Source: Xanthoparmelia taractica
Taxonomy: Eukaryota; Ascomycota; Lecanoromycetes; Lecanorales; Parmeliaceae
Reading direction: 5' to 3'
DNA: 22,607 nucleotides
Assembly: GCA_033085395.1 (NCBI GenBank)
Contig: JANQBS010000449.1
Location: forward strand, 1-22,607
The notes beneath the pieces were generated by a model that worked only from the letters and a program-made list of their open reading frames with translations, made no database searches and was not told the DNA's origin. Positions 1 through 10,900 of this stretch are shown here, in pieces. Position numbers and translations under genes: made by a program. Position 1 is the first letter of the stretch; each line of letters starts with the position of its first letter.

Positions 1-1424
1 CTCTATAGATTGCGATTTAGCTAAGAATTATTAATTATATACTCTCTATTAGAATAAAAGTATATTAAGTATCTTTAATTATATTAATAATAGAAACGCG
101 TCTTAAATATTAGAATGAAAGAAAGATACGATAAATAAGAATTATTTAAGAGAAAAGTTTAAGAAGGGAATTATTTAGATATTAATATCTATTATTAAAA
201 AGAAAATCGATAAGAAAATCGATTAAATATTAATTTCTACTATCTATTTAATATAGAAAGATTATCGAGAACTCTACGTATTAGCGTCTAAATTGATAAA
301 ATTTTAATATCCTTAGATAATTACTAGAATAATTACTAGAATTAATTATAAGATAAATTTATATTTATAGAATCTTAATATTTATAATAAAAGTATTCTT
401 CTCTCGCTTTCTAATTGAAAAATAAATTAATTCTAATATTATTGCGATAGATATCTAAAAGTATTAACAAATAACATTAATTTTATCTATAATAGTACGT
501 TTTCTAAGATATGTTTATCGTGTACTTTTATATTCTTTCTACTCTTTCTTCTATTATTTCTTATTCTTTTAATATTTATTATTCTTCTATTATTTATTAT
601 TCTTCTACTATTTATTTTATTATCTATCTATCTAATAAAGCAAGCTATAATTCGTAAAAGAATTACTACGCGAGATAATATTTTAAAGTAAATATATTAA
701 ATCTATAAATAAAATATTAAGTATAAAGCTAATACGCGAGTAGACGATAGCATATAAGAGCAAAGAAAAGACTAGAGAAATCATAATACACGTAGCTAAT
801 GCTAGATAATCTTAAGTGTAATTAATTATTTCTACGTAGTCTTTAAGTATTTAATTATTAAAATTAATCAAGAAAAGTAAATTAGCGTAAGAACTATCGA
901 ATAATAATACTCGAAAACGTAGATAAAAAGCTAAAAATAAGTCTAATCTTGAATCTATTTATTCTATTATATTAATATATTATAGCTATTACTTTACGTG
1001 AGATTCGTCGCTATTCGAGAAAATTCGATCTAATAATTCTTAAGCTCTTCTTTTCGCGAGTAATAAGAGAGATCGCGATAACATATATAAAGAAAATACG
1101 TTTTTTTAGATCGATTATTAAGGTTATTTATAAGTCAACGAAAGCTTTTCTTTATTATATATTCGAAGATATTAATCTTTATATTATTCATACGAAGCGT
1201 GTAACTATAATAATTAAGAATATATAACTATAAAGAATAATCGTAAATTCTTTTTATAATGCAAAGGAAGAAGAGAGGAATTTACTATTATAGTTAGCGT
1301 GTTAGTAAATCTTTTAATAATCAAATAAATTAAATATATTAATAGTAATAGAAATAACTTATTAAGCTTTAGATAATTACGAAGATCTTTCGTAATACGA
1401 TATTAAATACGATAACGAGCTTAG

Positions 1425-1536
1425 CTTAATAACGTGATAATAAAGTGAAGTAATAATAATAACGATAATAAAGTAAAGTGATAATTAGAATAATAATTAG
1501 AATACTTAATAACGTAATAATAAAGTGAAGTAATAA
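1425..1536. repeat. Degenerate direct repeat, 80-bp period
   Basis: A unit beginning CTTAATAACGT and running into AATAAAGTGAAGTAATAA occurs at about 1425-1456 and again at about 1505-1536, differing by one missing base. Further partial copies of AATAAAGT(G/A)AAGT and TAGAATAATA(A/G)(T/C)TAGAATA lie between and just after them, to about 1555. It sits inside the RIP-degraded block and may be an internal repeat of the dead element. Confidence 0.6.
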
Positions 1537-1589
1537 CTAGAATAATAGCTAGAATACGTTCGAATAATTCTATATAGAGTAACTTCTTC

Positions 1590-1800
1590 TATATATAGTA
1601 TATTTCCCATATCCCTACATATAACATAAGATATCTCTACATATACTAGAAATTTCTTAGACTATTTCATGATACTAGCACATCTTCCAGATTATCTTAT
1701 ATAAATCAAATGATATGGTCTTAATACCATATCATACTATAATGTGGTATCGACACCCCATATCCCAGACCATTCCAGATCTTTCCGACTTGTACTTCTT
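1590..1800. other. CA/TG-containing islet inside the RIP block
   Basis: In contrast to both flanks, this stretch keeps many CpA and TpG dinucleotides: line 1681-1740 alone has five CA and two TG. It appears not to have been mutated by RIP. It may be host sequence between two separately degraded insertions, or a younger insertion. It contains a perfect inverted repeat described separately. No coding potential was seen. Confidence 0.55.
1710..1735. repeat. 10-bp inverted repeat with 6-nt spacer
   Basis: ATGATATGGT at 1710-1719 and its exact reverse complement ACCATATCAT at 1726-1735 are separated by CTTAAT. The repeat lies in the unmutated islet, and a further CCATATC follows near 1758. Confidence 0.7.
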
Positions 1801-3270
1801 CGTAAACGAGAATAAATAAGCTTTTAACTTTTTTAAATAAATCTTAAAAACTAAGATCTTTTAATTTTATTATTATTTTATTATTTTTTATTTCTTATAA
1901 GCGAATAAGTAACGATTTATCGAATTTATAATTAAGTCGAATAAAAATATTTTAAAAAACTCGAAGATAATTCTATTTAATTTATAAGCTTAAAAGTATT
2001 TATATTATTATATATTAAGATCGTCTTTTAAGAATTATATATAATAAATAATCTTAATTTAATTAATAATAAAATACTCGAGACTTATAAGAAATTAAAT
2101 TTCGATTTCGCGAAATTAGCGTAAATATTTCTCTTTACTATTATTTTTATAAAAATATATCTTTTCGAAATAAAGTATTTTTACTTTAATTAAAATATTT
2201 ATTAAAGATAAAATAATAAATAAAATCGCTATCGCTTCGATAAGAGTGATAGAAAAATTTAACTTACGTAGTATATTATTATATATTTATAATTTAATTA
2301 ACTCGCGTTTTAATTTTAAATAACGATTTTCTATTTAAACGTTCTTAAGACGTTTCTTTAAAATCGCTTAATCCTTTAAAATAAGTTCTTAAAAATTAAT
2401 ATCGAAGTTATATCGCTCTAAGATATATTTATTTTAATTTAATAAAAAATTCGATATCGTAATAATAATAAGTCTTTTTCTTTAAAAAATAAAGAAATTA
2501 GAATTATAAGAAATTAATTCGCTAGCGCTTAGCAAGCGATCTAATTTATATAAGAGACTTATAATTAATATAATAATAATTTCTTTATTAAATACTAAGT
2601 CTTAATAAAACTAATTTCTAAGAAATACGAAAACTCTAAAATATACGAAGACGATATATAATCGTTAAGATCTCGTTAAGATCTTAGATTATAAATCTCG
2701 TTATAATCTCATAATAAATTCTAGGTTTATAAGTAGTCGACGCTAAGACGCATATAGCGCTAGATCTAATATTACGTCTATAGAATTATACTTCGTTCTA
2801 TTCTTAATTAATAAAGATAAGATATAATATATTACGAGTTTCGCTACTACTAATACTTTACTAAATACTTCTTAAGCTATATCGTTAGATAAAATTAATA
2901 CGATAATTTAATCTATAAAAGATCTAGTATTAGCTTTTATATATATCTCGTATAAAGTTATATCTATCTCTATTTCTTCGTTAATAATTATCTAATTTAT
3001 TAATATACGCTCTCGATATTTTAATAGTAAGAATCTATATATATTATAGTAGTTTCTTCTAGAAATATTAAGAATCGCTTAGTTAAGTATATTTCGATAA
3101 TAGAATAAATATAGAAAGTCTAGTGCTACGACTTAGAGAAGAGCTATAGTCTCGTTGCTATTTAGATTTAAAGGTGCTATTACTTAGATATTATACTTAT
3201 ATATAAGGTCGGTAACGCTTTTAAACCAGATATTCTCGTCTAAGGTATTATTATAAGTAATAACCAGCTT

Positions 3271-3740
3271 AACGTAAATATCTTATACCAGAAGTACGGA
3301 GAGATAGCGTACTCCAATATTATGGTAAGCAAAAACAATCGCGGAAGTGGCTTCCAAGTGCTCTGTCATTGATTCTGCCTGTTGTTTGTGAGCTGAGCTT
3401 GAGTGATGGTGGTGGTCAAGGTAGCTTTGCTTTATCCAGAGACTAAGATGGGGCACCAGGGGTGCTGCATCACCAGGGTGGGGTGTCGCATCACCCCTGC
3501 TCACCCTAAAAGCGGCAGCCTCGGGTCAGCCCTGACTGAACTGGAAGCACATTTCTGTCGTCTTTTATCGCCAAGACTTTAGGGGCTGTAAGGCTGACAG
3601 GTACCCTTCCGGTGTCGTGTTTCAGGAACAAATGTACTGACATGGAGGCCTTATACATGAACCATTGATTGAATCTGATAAAATCTCCATGCTATCTAAG
3701 AGTTCGGAGCGTTTGTATGTTGACAACTTCCCCAAAAGCG
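3271..3740. other. Transition/intergenic region, no gene seen
   Basis: Composition changes from AT-rich to ordinary in the first 50 bases. No convincing ORF or RNA gene is visible. The right part is the 3' flank of the minus-strand orphan gene. The locally repeated CAC/GGGTG stretch near 3455-3505 (catcaccagggtggggtg and catcacccctg) forms weak short repeats only. Confidence 0.5.
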
Positions 3741-4901
3741 TCATTCATCCTCTTCCATCATACCCAACGTGTCCAACTCGGTTCGCACCATACGGTCAAA
3801 ATCGGACCTCTCTATCCCACTGCTTCTGCATAGCCGGAAAAGACTTTTTATGCTTGTGCTGACGTGCTGCTTTATTGCTAGCTCAGCAATCGATTGAGAC
3901 TCCGCTGATTCTTCCAGCCTCGACACTGTGGCTCCGCCCGCTGGTGATGATGCTGTAGGATGATCGATGCCTTCCTCTGCGATTGCTGCCCTGGAGTCAT
4001 TTATCAGGGCATACGTGTCTTGGGAAGGAGCATGGTCGGGTCCAGATCCTCTGCTTATGGAAGATGCCATAATGTCGCCTTTCAGGGTTGACTCTCCTAT
4101 CGCTCCGCGATCTTCCGAAGGATCGTCATTGTCCATCTCTGGCTGCACTTGAGCATATCGATCGAGATACTCGGCGTCTGATGTAGTCTCAATGTGCCTG
4201 TTCGGGTTTGACGGGAGAGGAGACGATCTTTGCGTTGTAGGAGTTTTGTCATACTGAGCCCAGTAGTCATCATCATCATCATCATCTTCGTCTTCCTGCT
4301 CGTCCCGTAAGGCTTTACCGGAATCTTCTACTCCGTGCATAGCCGAATGATCCTCGCCTTGCCTTATTGCCTCTTCCATCATATTCTCTTGAGCCTTCTC
4401 ATCTGCTTCCGCCATTGTAGGACACCAACTATGAGCAGCCACTTCCATATTTCCATCGATCGGCCTGACTTCAGACACACGCCAGCCGTTCCCGCCGCCT
4501 TCTTGATCTCCCTCGCACCAAAGATATATAATGACCAGCTCCAGGTCTATGAGTGTCAATTTCGCTTGTAGCGTTTCTTCATCCAATCGCCGGTAGCTGG
4601 TGTCCTCCACATCACCAAAGTCGATTTCACCAGACACGGGGTGTAGTTCAAACGCATCGCTTTCTGACACTATGTCCACAAGTCGCTTTGCAGGCTCCGA
4701 TTCCCAACACAAAAGAGGTAGCCAGGAATCGGTTGAGGAGGATGAAGTGGCGGCGAGTAGCTGAACGCGTTGACGAAGTATGGGGGACAGGAGGGGTAGC
4801 AGAGCAGGAGGTGCCCGAGGTGATACAAAAGCCGTAGGTAGGCACGCCAGGAGAGGTGGAAGAAGACTCCGGCAGTCTGGAGGTGGGATGTACTGAACCA
4901 T
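3741..4901 (-). CDS. Conserved-type fungal protein of unknown function, acidic
   Basis: A 386-residue single-exon frame opens at an ATG (complement of 4899-4901). I do not recognise a named domain. In order there is a hydrophobic, Pro/Leu-rich N-terminus (about 1-50), a segment with regular secondary-structure character (about 55-150, with SWLPLLCWES and a DLELVIIYLWCEGD strand-like stretch), a strongly acidic run (about 204-216, poly-Asp followed by YWAQYD), a low-complexity Ser/Pro/Asp middle, and a C-terminal amphipathic helix region (about 338-386, VSTSIKSLFRLCRSSGIERS) ending MMEEDE. Poly-Asp next to a short aromatic motif is common in nuclear or chaperone-like proteins, but that is only inference. 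The length, the intact frame and the ordered ends argue for a real gene; the function is unknown. It is transcribed away from the MFS gene. Confidence 0.75.
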   Translation of the reverse strand: MVQYIPPPDCRSLLPPLLACLPTAFVSPRAPPALLPLLSPILRQRVQLLAATSSSSTDSWLPLLCWESEPAKRLVDIVSESDAFELHPVSGEIDFGDVEDTSYRRLDEETLQAKLTLIDLELVIIYLWCEGDQEGGGNGWRVSEVRPIDGNMEVAAHSWCPTMAEADEKAQENMMEEAIRQGEDHSAMHGVEDSGKALRDEQEDEDDDDDDDYWAQYDKTPTTQRSSPLPSNPNRHIETTSDAEYLDRYAQVQPEMDNDDPSEDRGAIGESTLKGDIMASSISRGSGPDHAPSQDTYALINDSRAAIAEEGIDHPTASSPAGGATVSRLEESAESQSIAELAIKQHVSTSIKSLFRLCRSSGIERSDFDRMVRTELDTLGMMEEDE

Positions 4902-5956
4902 TGCGATATCGGTTATTCTGACGTTGTGGTTTTGATGCTTTCGATAGAATGCTAAGGTTGCTTGCTTATATTCGACACTGATACACTAGGGACCGTTTAC
5001 GCATAAATCCATGAAAGGTTGAGAGCAGCTCATGTTGTATGGCATATCGCAGTCACCTGCTGCGTGGAGACTCGAATTAACTAGACTCCCTTCATCCGAG
5101 CTGACGCCTCCCCGACATTCCGCGGAGTATTTGTTCTTCTCCTCTAAGGAGGAACGAGCCATAGTAGATAGCATATTGGGGCTCTCTGCCCGCGCGTCAC
5201 GGCGAAGATGAGTATGCGGTGTTAATCTTGATTAGGAAAATGGCCGTCGAGTTCCTATAGTAATGCTATCATTTTTGCAGGTCTGCCCTAGTCTAGTAAT
5301 TCTAACCCGAGGGTCGTTGATAAAATTCTCTGCCGACTGTTGGGGTTAGGGCTGCGGGATAAAGTCGGTAGAGAATTTTGTCAAACGACCCTAGTTCAGC
5401 GGATACGTTCCGCATATGCAGAGACTTTTGTGGTAGTATATATACCTACTCCTCATAGAAGTTTTAATTTATATCTAGCTATTCTACGAAGTGTCAGATC
5501 AGGCTTCGGAGGCCTTTTCGCGAGCAGTAAATATGTCGAGGTGAGAAGCCCAATCTAGTAGACTGGAAAATAACGCCCGCGAGCTTGATATCATCTATTT
5601 CTGAGTATGTGTGCAAAACCCATTGGAGGTTAGAATTAGAACGGAAACTCAGCATATCCAGAGACCTCATCGGGGATTGGAAACGGATATACTCAGCATA
5701 TGTCGAATCCACCTACCGAATTACTCCCTGGTTCTACTTCGTAGCTTCCGCAATCGCTTGTTGGCTCGGGCGTTCCCGGCAGACGCTCCCTCGGCTGGTG
5801 GCATTTCCCTTTGAGTTTTGAGATCTCGTCTGGTTTATGTATCATGACGATATCAACCCACCATGAAGACGAAAAGTACAATTCCATCGCTTGACTCCCA
5901 TCGTCATTAGGGAATGAATACTCCAAGTCGATTTGGACAGAGCAGCAACCCGCATC
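4902..5956. other. Divergent intergenic region, orphan / MFS
   Basis: About 1.05 kb lies between the start of the minus-strand orphan and the ATG of the plus-strand transporter, so it must hold both promoters. I see no additional gene; the short frames here have no recognisable content. The one clear structure is the foldback element at 5310-5392. Confidence 0.6.
5310..5392. repeat. Foldback / imperfect inverted repeat
   Basis: The left arm 5310-5338 begins AGGGTCGTTGATAAAATTCT. The reverse complement of the right arm 5363-5392 begins AGGGTCGTTTGACAAAATTC. The arms match at about 27 of 30 positions with one single-base gap, around a loop of 24 nt. It could be a remnant of a small foldback or MITE-type element, or a hairpin in the 5' region of the transporter transcript. 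No flanking target duplication is obvious. Confidence 0.7.
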
Positions 5957-7390
5957 ATGGCCGCCGAAATCGACACGTTGATTTCCAGAAAACCTGCTGC
6001 CCCAGAGACAGAGCAGACATATGACTCTGAAGCCTTGGAACAAGCAAAAAGGCTACGTCTGAAGGTCGACTACAGATTATGCACCATCGCAGGTCTTCTG
6101 TGCAGTCTCAATTTACTAGACAGCGGGATCATCTCCAGCGCATCGGTTACGAGCATGTTGAAGGACCTTGGACTCGATCAAGGGAATCGTTACTCCGTTT
6201 CAATCCTCATATTTACCGTGGCAAGTGTGTGTTTCCAGCTTCCCGCCACATTGGCCGTGCGCATAGTGGGACCTCGAATCTTCTTTGCCGTCATCACTTT
6301 CGCCTTTGGTTTGATTACCCTGTGCACCGCCTTCATCCATACGTGGAAGGAAATGATCATAATGCGAGTCCTTCTGGGAATCTTCATGAGTGGCATTTAC
6401 CCGGGGTTGGCGTTGCTCATATCGAGCTGGTATCGAAGAGAAGAGCTCCAGCTTCGGTTTGCATTCCTACAGTGTGGTGAGGTAATTGTCCTAGCTACCG
6501 GAGGAATTGTGAATTTCGGCTTGAACAACCTCGACGGCCGAGGCGGTGTCAAGGGCTGGCAGTGGATGTTCATCGTCCAGGGTCTTGTGGCTTGCCTCAT
6601 CGGTCTAGCGACGTACTGGTGGATTGTAGACTTTCCCGAAAAGGCCCAAGAAAGCTTCTGCTTTCTGGACGAGGCAGAGACTAAGGTTGCTGTCGCACGG
6701 ATCCAGCAGGACCGTGGGGATGTTGTGCCGACTCCGTTTTCGTGGCCCGAAGTCTTGAAGCACTTTCTCGACATAAAGGTATATGGATTTGCTGCGACGT
6801 TCTTTCTTCTCAACTTGGTCTCCACAGCTCTATCATACTTTTTGCCCATTATTCTTCAAAGTGGTATGGGCTTCTCGACGAACAAGGCAATATTGCTATC
6901 GGCGCCACCGTACTATTATGCGGTCATTCCAGTGTTGTTGTCGTCTTGGATTGGCGACAAGTATCGCTTGCGTGGGCCTGTCATAAGTTTCAACTCGCTA
7001 TGCCTGATCGCAGGTTTCGGAATGCTTGGCTTCGCCGACCAAGTCACAGTCAGATATGTTGGCTCTTACCTTGCCACTGGGGCATATGTATCAAACTGGG
7101 CAGCTTTGAACAGTTACCAAGCCAGCAACATCACCGGTCAGTGGAAGCGGGCAGTGACGGCAGCGGCGATAACCGCTTGCAACGGACTCGGAGGTGTTGC
7201 TGGGAGCTTCATTGTCCGGCAGACCGAGGCTCCTCGTTACCCCACAGCAATATACGTATCCATTGGGTCTCACATTCTCATTATTGGCATTGTCCTAGCG
7301 TTCTCGGCGTACTTTTACAATGCCAACAGCAAGCAAATGAAGGGCAAGAAGACGATTGAGAGCACCGAGGGTTTTCGATATACTTATTAA
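5957..7390 (+). CDS. MFS transporter, allantoate/anion:cation symporter type
   Basis: A 477-residue intronless membrane protein with about 12 hydrophobic segments, predicted to be a plasma-membrane proton-coupled importer of an organic anion or small nutrient. Family features include a first TM around 40-60 (ending LNLLDSGIIS), the TM4 region MRVLLGIFMSGIYPG (about 136-150) followed by SWYRREELQLR (about 157-167), which is the arrangement of the Dal5/Tna1-like ACS family, and a DFPEKA motif before the central cytoplasmic loop. The loop (about 225-265) separates two six-TM halves. The start chosen is the first in-frame ATG, with a good context (ATCATGG). The protein ends soon after the last TM with a short basic tail. 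The substrate cannot be deduced; allantoate, nicotinate, pantothenate and others all use this family. Nothing in the neighbouring genes points to a substrate. Confidence 0.92.
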   Translation: MAAEIDTLISRKPAAPETEQTYDSEALEQAKRLRLKVDYRLCTIAGLLCSLNLLDSGIISSASVTSMLKDLGLDQGNRYSVSILIFTVASVCFQLPATLAVRIVGPRIFFAVITFAFGLITLCTAFIHTWKEMIIMRVLLGIFMSGIYPGLALLISSWYRREELQLRFAFLQCGEVIVLATGGIVNFGLNNLDGRGGVKGWQWMFIVQGLVACLIGLATYWWIVDFPEKAQESFCFLDEAETKVAVARIQQDRGDVVPTPFSWPEVLKHFLDIKVYGFAATFFLLNLVSTALSYFLPIILQSGMGFSTNKAILLSAPPYYYAVIPVLLSSWIGDKYRLRGPVISFNSLCLIAGFGMLGFADQVTVRYVGSYLATGAYVSNWAALNSYQASNITGQWKRAVTAAAITACNGLGGVAGSFIVRQTEAPRYPTAIYVSIGSHILIIGIVLAFSAYFYNANSKQMKGKKTIESTEGFRYTY

Positions 7391-7986
7391 GAGCGGCTCT
7401 AATGCTAGAAGTAGGACGAGAAGAGTAGCAAGTGATCACAAAACAAAAGAGACGAAGAACACTGGTTGCTTGCACGATTGACAATAAGTAGCTCGACATC
7501 GACACAGTTGGCTTGAGCTGATACTACTTTATCTGTTACAAGTGTAAAAGGACTGACACAGTCGAGATGAAGTGTAAGGCAATCTAGATACAGTGAGGAG
7601 TCTGTATGTGAATAAAAATGAACCGACACCCTTTCACGTTCTGTATACTGGACCGTACAATGATGTTGTAGTAAACCAAACTGTTTTTACGGGCTACTGA
7701 AGGTAAATTTGGAAAGAAATTCACTAAAGGACAAATTGTGATACGGACAGCACTAAGAGTATGAAGGCGTTAGTCCAATCAGCAAGGCGTGCCTCCTCCC
7801 ATCTCATGCTCAGGCACAAGGTTGTCAGCTCTACCGTCGAATATCAAGTCTAATGTACGAGAACAGAATGGTTCGGAGATCTTTACTGAAACTTGCCAAG
7901 CAGAGAGAAGCAGACTGAGCATCCTACTGCAGCTTTTAAGACTGGTTACGCCCCCTGTGCCAAACAAGCTTCCTGACATTACAAAT
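7391..7986. other. Intergenic region, MFS 3' flank / SLA1 promoter
   Basis: About 600 bp between the transporter stop and the SLA1 ATG. An AATAAA at 7611-7616 could serve as polyadenylation signal for the transporter. The frame of SLA1 is open upstream to about 7789 but contains no ATG before 7987, so it is leader or promoter rather than coding. No other gene was seen. Confidence 0.6.
7611..7616 (+). terminator. Possible polyadenylation signal (AATAAA)
   Basis: An exact AATAAA lies about 220 nt after the MFS stop codon, a plausible position for 3' end formation. The hexamer is weakly conserved in fungi and can occur by chance in AT-rich flank, so this is tentative. Confidence 0.25.
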
Positions 7987-10900
7987 ATGGTCTTCCTTTC
8001 TATCTGTATAGCGCTTTACGATTATGCTCCCCAAGGTGACAGTGAGCTCGCTCTACAAGAAGGGGAATTAGTCTACGTACTTGAAAAGAGTTCAGAGGAT
8101 GATTGGTGGAAGGCAAAGAAAAGGGCGCCGAGTGAAGATGAGGAAGAGCCCGTAGGCTTGATACCGAACAATTACGTTACAGAGGTCAGTGCAGCCCGCT
8201 AATAACTTGGAGGTGTGGTGTCCAGGAAGGCAAACATGATGCTCCCGAACGTCTTTAATAGCACTCAGAATGGTGTGCTGACACCTGCCGCGTAGGCTCA
8301 ACCCACCCACCATGCTAAAGCATTATACGACTATAGTCGGCAAACCGACGAAGAAATCTCTTTCACCGAAGAAGCTGTACTATCAGTCTACGATACATCT
8401 GATCCAGACTGGACACTTGTGGGATTGGACGGCGAGTATGGCTTTGCACCTTCCAATTATATTGACATCACTGGCAAAGCAGACCAAAGGTCACCACAAG
8501 CAGCATTATCACCACAGACCTCGGATAGAGAAATAGAGCCAGAACAGTCAGCGAGCCCTGTCGGAACAGCTCGTACTGGCCCCGCAGCTGCCATGGCAGA
8601 CATCATGCACCAGAGGTCAGCTTCCCCTGACTTGCCACCGGCCAACATTAGTCTACCATCTCGAAGACCGCAATTGACGCCCGAAGACTCAGATGAAGAG
8701 CATCCCGCGCCAACACTACCTCAACGTCCACCCTCCCAACAGCTGTCGCCGGCCCAGCCGCAACACACTTCCCCTAAATCTCCAGCCTCTCCAGGTATTG
8801 CAGCTTCGCCCCCTTTCAACCGCGCTGTGAGCCGAAGCTACGATGAGGACCAACCGCAGGTTAACAATGGCGGATTCCATCTTTACAATATCAATGAGAT
8901 GGTATCCGCTATGGGCAAGAACAAGAAGATGCCGACGACGCTGGGCCTGAACTTGGCGACGGGCATCATCATGATTGCACCAGAGAAATCAAGGGATGGG
9001 CCTCAGCAAGAATGGACCGCCGAGAAGCTTACCCATTACTCTATCGAGGGCAAACACGTCTTCCTGGAACTCGTGCGACCAAGCAAGAGCATTGACTTTC
9101 ATGCTGGTGCAAAAGACACGGCCCAAGAGATTACTAGAGGTCTTGGAGAGATAGCAGGCGCTGCTAGGGCGGAAGGTCTTAGAGAGGTTCTCGAAGCTAG
9201 TGCTGGGTCTGGAGGTGGACAAAAGAAGGGTCATGTACTCTACGATTTCATGGCTCAGGGCGAGGACGAAGTCACAGTTGCGGTCGGTGACGAAGTAATT
9301 GTTGTCGATGATACCAAGAGCGAGGAATGGTGGATGGTCCGGAGGCTGAAGAATGGGAAGGAAGGTGTGGTACCAAGTACTTACGTGGAGGTGACGGGTA
9401 TTGTGGCTCCACCTCGGACCAGCTCCGGGATCAATGCTGGCAAGTCTGTCGTGGAGCAGAACAGGTTGGATGAAGAGAGGATGGTAAAGGAGGCTGTAAA
9501 GGCTTCGAAAAACGAAGCAAAGGCTGCCGAACGGAGCAAGAAGGAAAGCAAGCAGGGCAGGTCTTCCGCAGCATCAAAGTCCAAACCCGACATGGCAAAG
9601 ACGCGGACTTGGACTGATCGATCCGGAACTTTCAAAGTCGAAGCTCAGTTTATTGGTTTGAAGGACGGAAAGATACACTTGCACAAACTCAATGGGGTCA
9701 AGATCGCAGTCCCTGTCGTCAAGATGGCAATCGAAGATCTCGAATACGTTGAGAAAGTAACGGGTGTGTCTTTGGATGATGACAAGCCACTTTCCGAGAT
9801 CAAACGCAGGAGTACACAGACCGCAAAGGGCAGTGACCGCAAGAAATCAGATTCGGCTGCAAGCGCAGCAAAGCCGGGGGCCACGGTTGAGCCGTATAAA
9901 TCCAAGCCTGATGGGCCTGAGTATGACTGGTTTGACTTCTTTTTGAAAGCTGGAGTTAGCCCTCATCAGTGCGAGAGGTATGCCTTCAACTTCAACAAAG
10001 ATTCAATGGACGAGAACGTTCTTGGGGAGATTACGCCATCTGTATTGCGGACGCTTGGCCTGAAGGAAGGGGACATACTTCGGGTGATGAAGTACTTGGA
10101 CACCAAGTTTGGTCGCGCGGGTATGTTTCACATTTAGTCTTCCATTTTGCGCGCTGTAGCTCCTAAGCTGACATAGGACAAGGTGGACAAGCCTCGGAAG
10201 GTGAAGCTGGAGGCCTCTTTTCAGGGCCTGGCGGCGCTCTCCGGAACAACACCCGCAAGGGACGCCCAGCCCCAACTGTGCAGAGCAATGACATCGTTGA
10301 TGCCAACACATTCAGACAAAGAGAGATTGATGAAGAGAAAGCAAAACCCGGATCCGAAGGTGTCCCGAAATCATTAGAATCGGCGCCGCCACCACCCAAG
10401 AAAGACACTCGCGGCTTCGATGATGATGCATGGGACGTTAAGCCTTCCAAGACACCCGCGCAGCAGTCTGACCGGCAACCCACTGCAGCGCCTACGCCAG
10501 CGGCGAGTGCTCCTCCACAGCAGCCTACTCTGACGGGATCGCTACTGGATCTTTCTCTGCTGTCACCACCTCTACAGCCTACACCAGCCCCGAACACTTC
10601 AGTCATGAACCCTCTGCAGCCTCAATCCACGCAAGCCCAAGTACCTGCACAGGTCCCGCCACCGCAACCCATACAGCAACAGCCTCCTGGAGCGAACCCA
10701 CAGTTTTTTTCGCAGCTAGGGCAACAAACTACGGGCCCACAACTGCAGAATGCGGCTCAATTGCAGCAGCCTCAGGGGTTCCATCTCCAACCAAGCTTTC
10801 CAAATCAGCAACCACAGCAGACTGGTCCACCACGACAAAGGCCGCAAGCACCTCAGATCAGTCAGCAAGGCTCAATAATGCCACCTCCACCTGTCAGACC

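Larger units (their letters stand above)
1..3270. repeat. AT-rich, RIP-degraded repeat block
   Basis: Sampled lines are only about one quarter G+C. CpA and TpG are almost absent while TpA is very abundant, yet CpG remains (cgag, acgt, tcgc recur). For example 1-60 has no CA and a single TG, and 2641-2700 has no CA or TG but five CG. That is the pattern left when RIP changes CpA to TpA on both strands of duplicated DNA. Every frame is broken by stops and no transposon protein can be read. The block is presumably one or more dead transposable elements, but the class cannot be told without de-RIPping and searching. The right edge is gradual: CA and TG begin to reappear around 3120-3230 and composition is ordinary after about 3290. 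Confidence 0.85.

Noticed and set aside
1..3270. Attempt to read a transposon protein in the AT-rich block
   Set aside because: All frames are full of stops after RIP; no reverse transcriptase or transposase motif could be supported by eye, so no element class is claimed.
6397..6849. 150-codon minus-strand frame opposite the MFS gene
   Set aside because: No ATG-defined protein of known type and fully antisense to a clear transporter.
7789..7986. Upstream extension of SLA1
   Set aside because: Open frame, but it has no ATG before 7987 and the family N-terminus begins at MVFLS.
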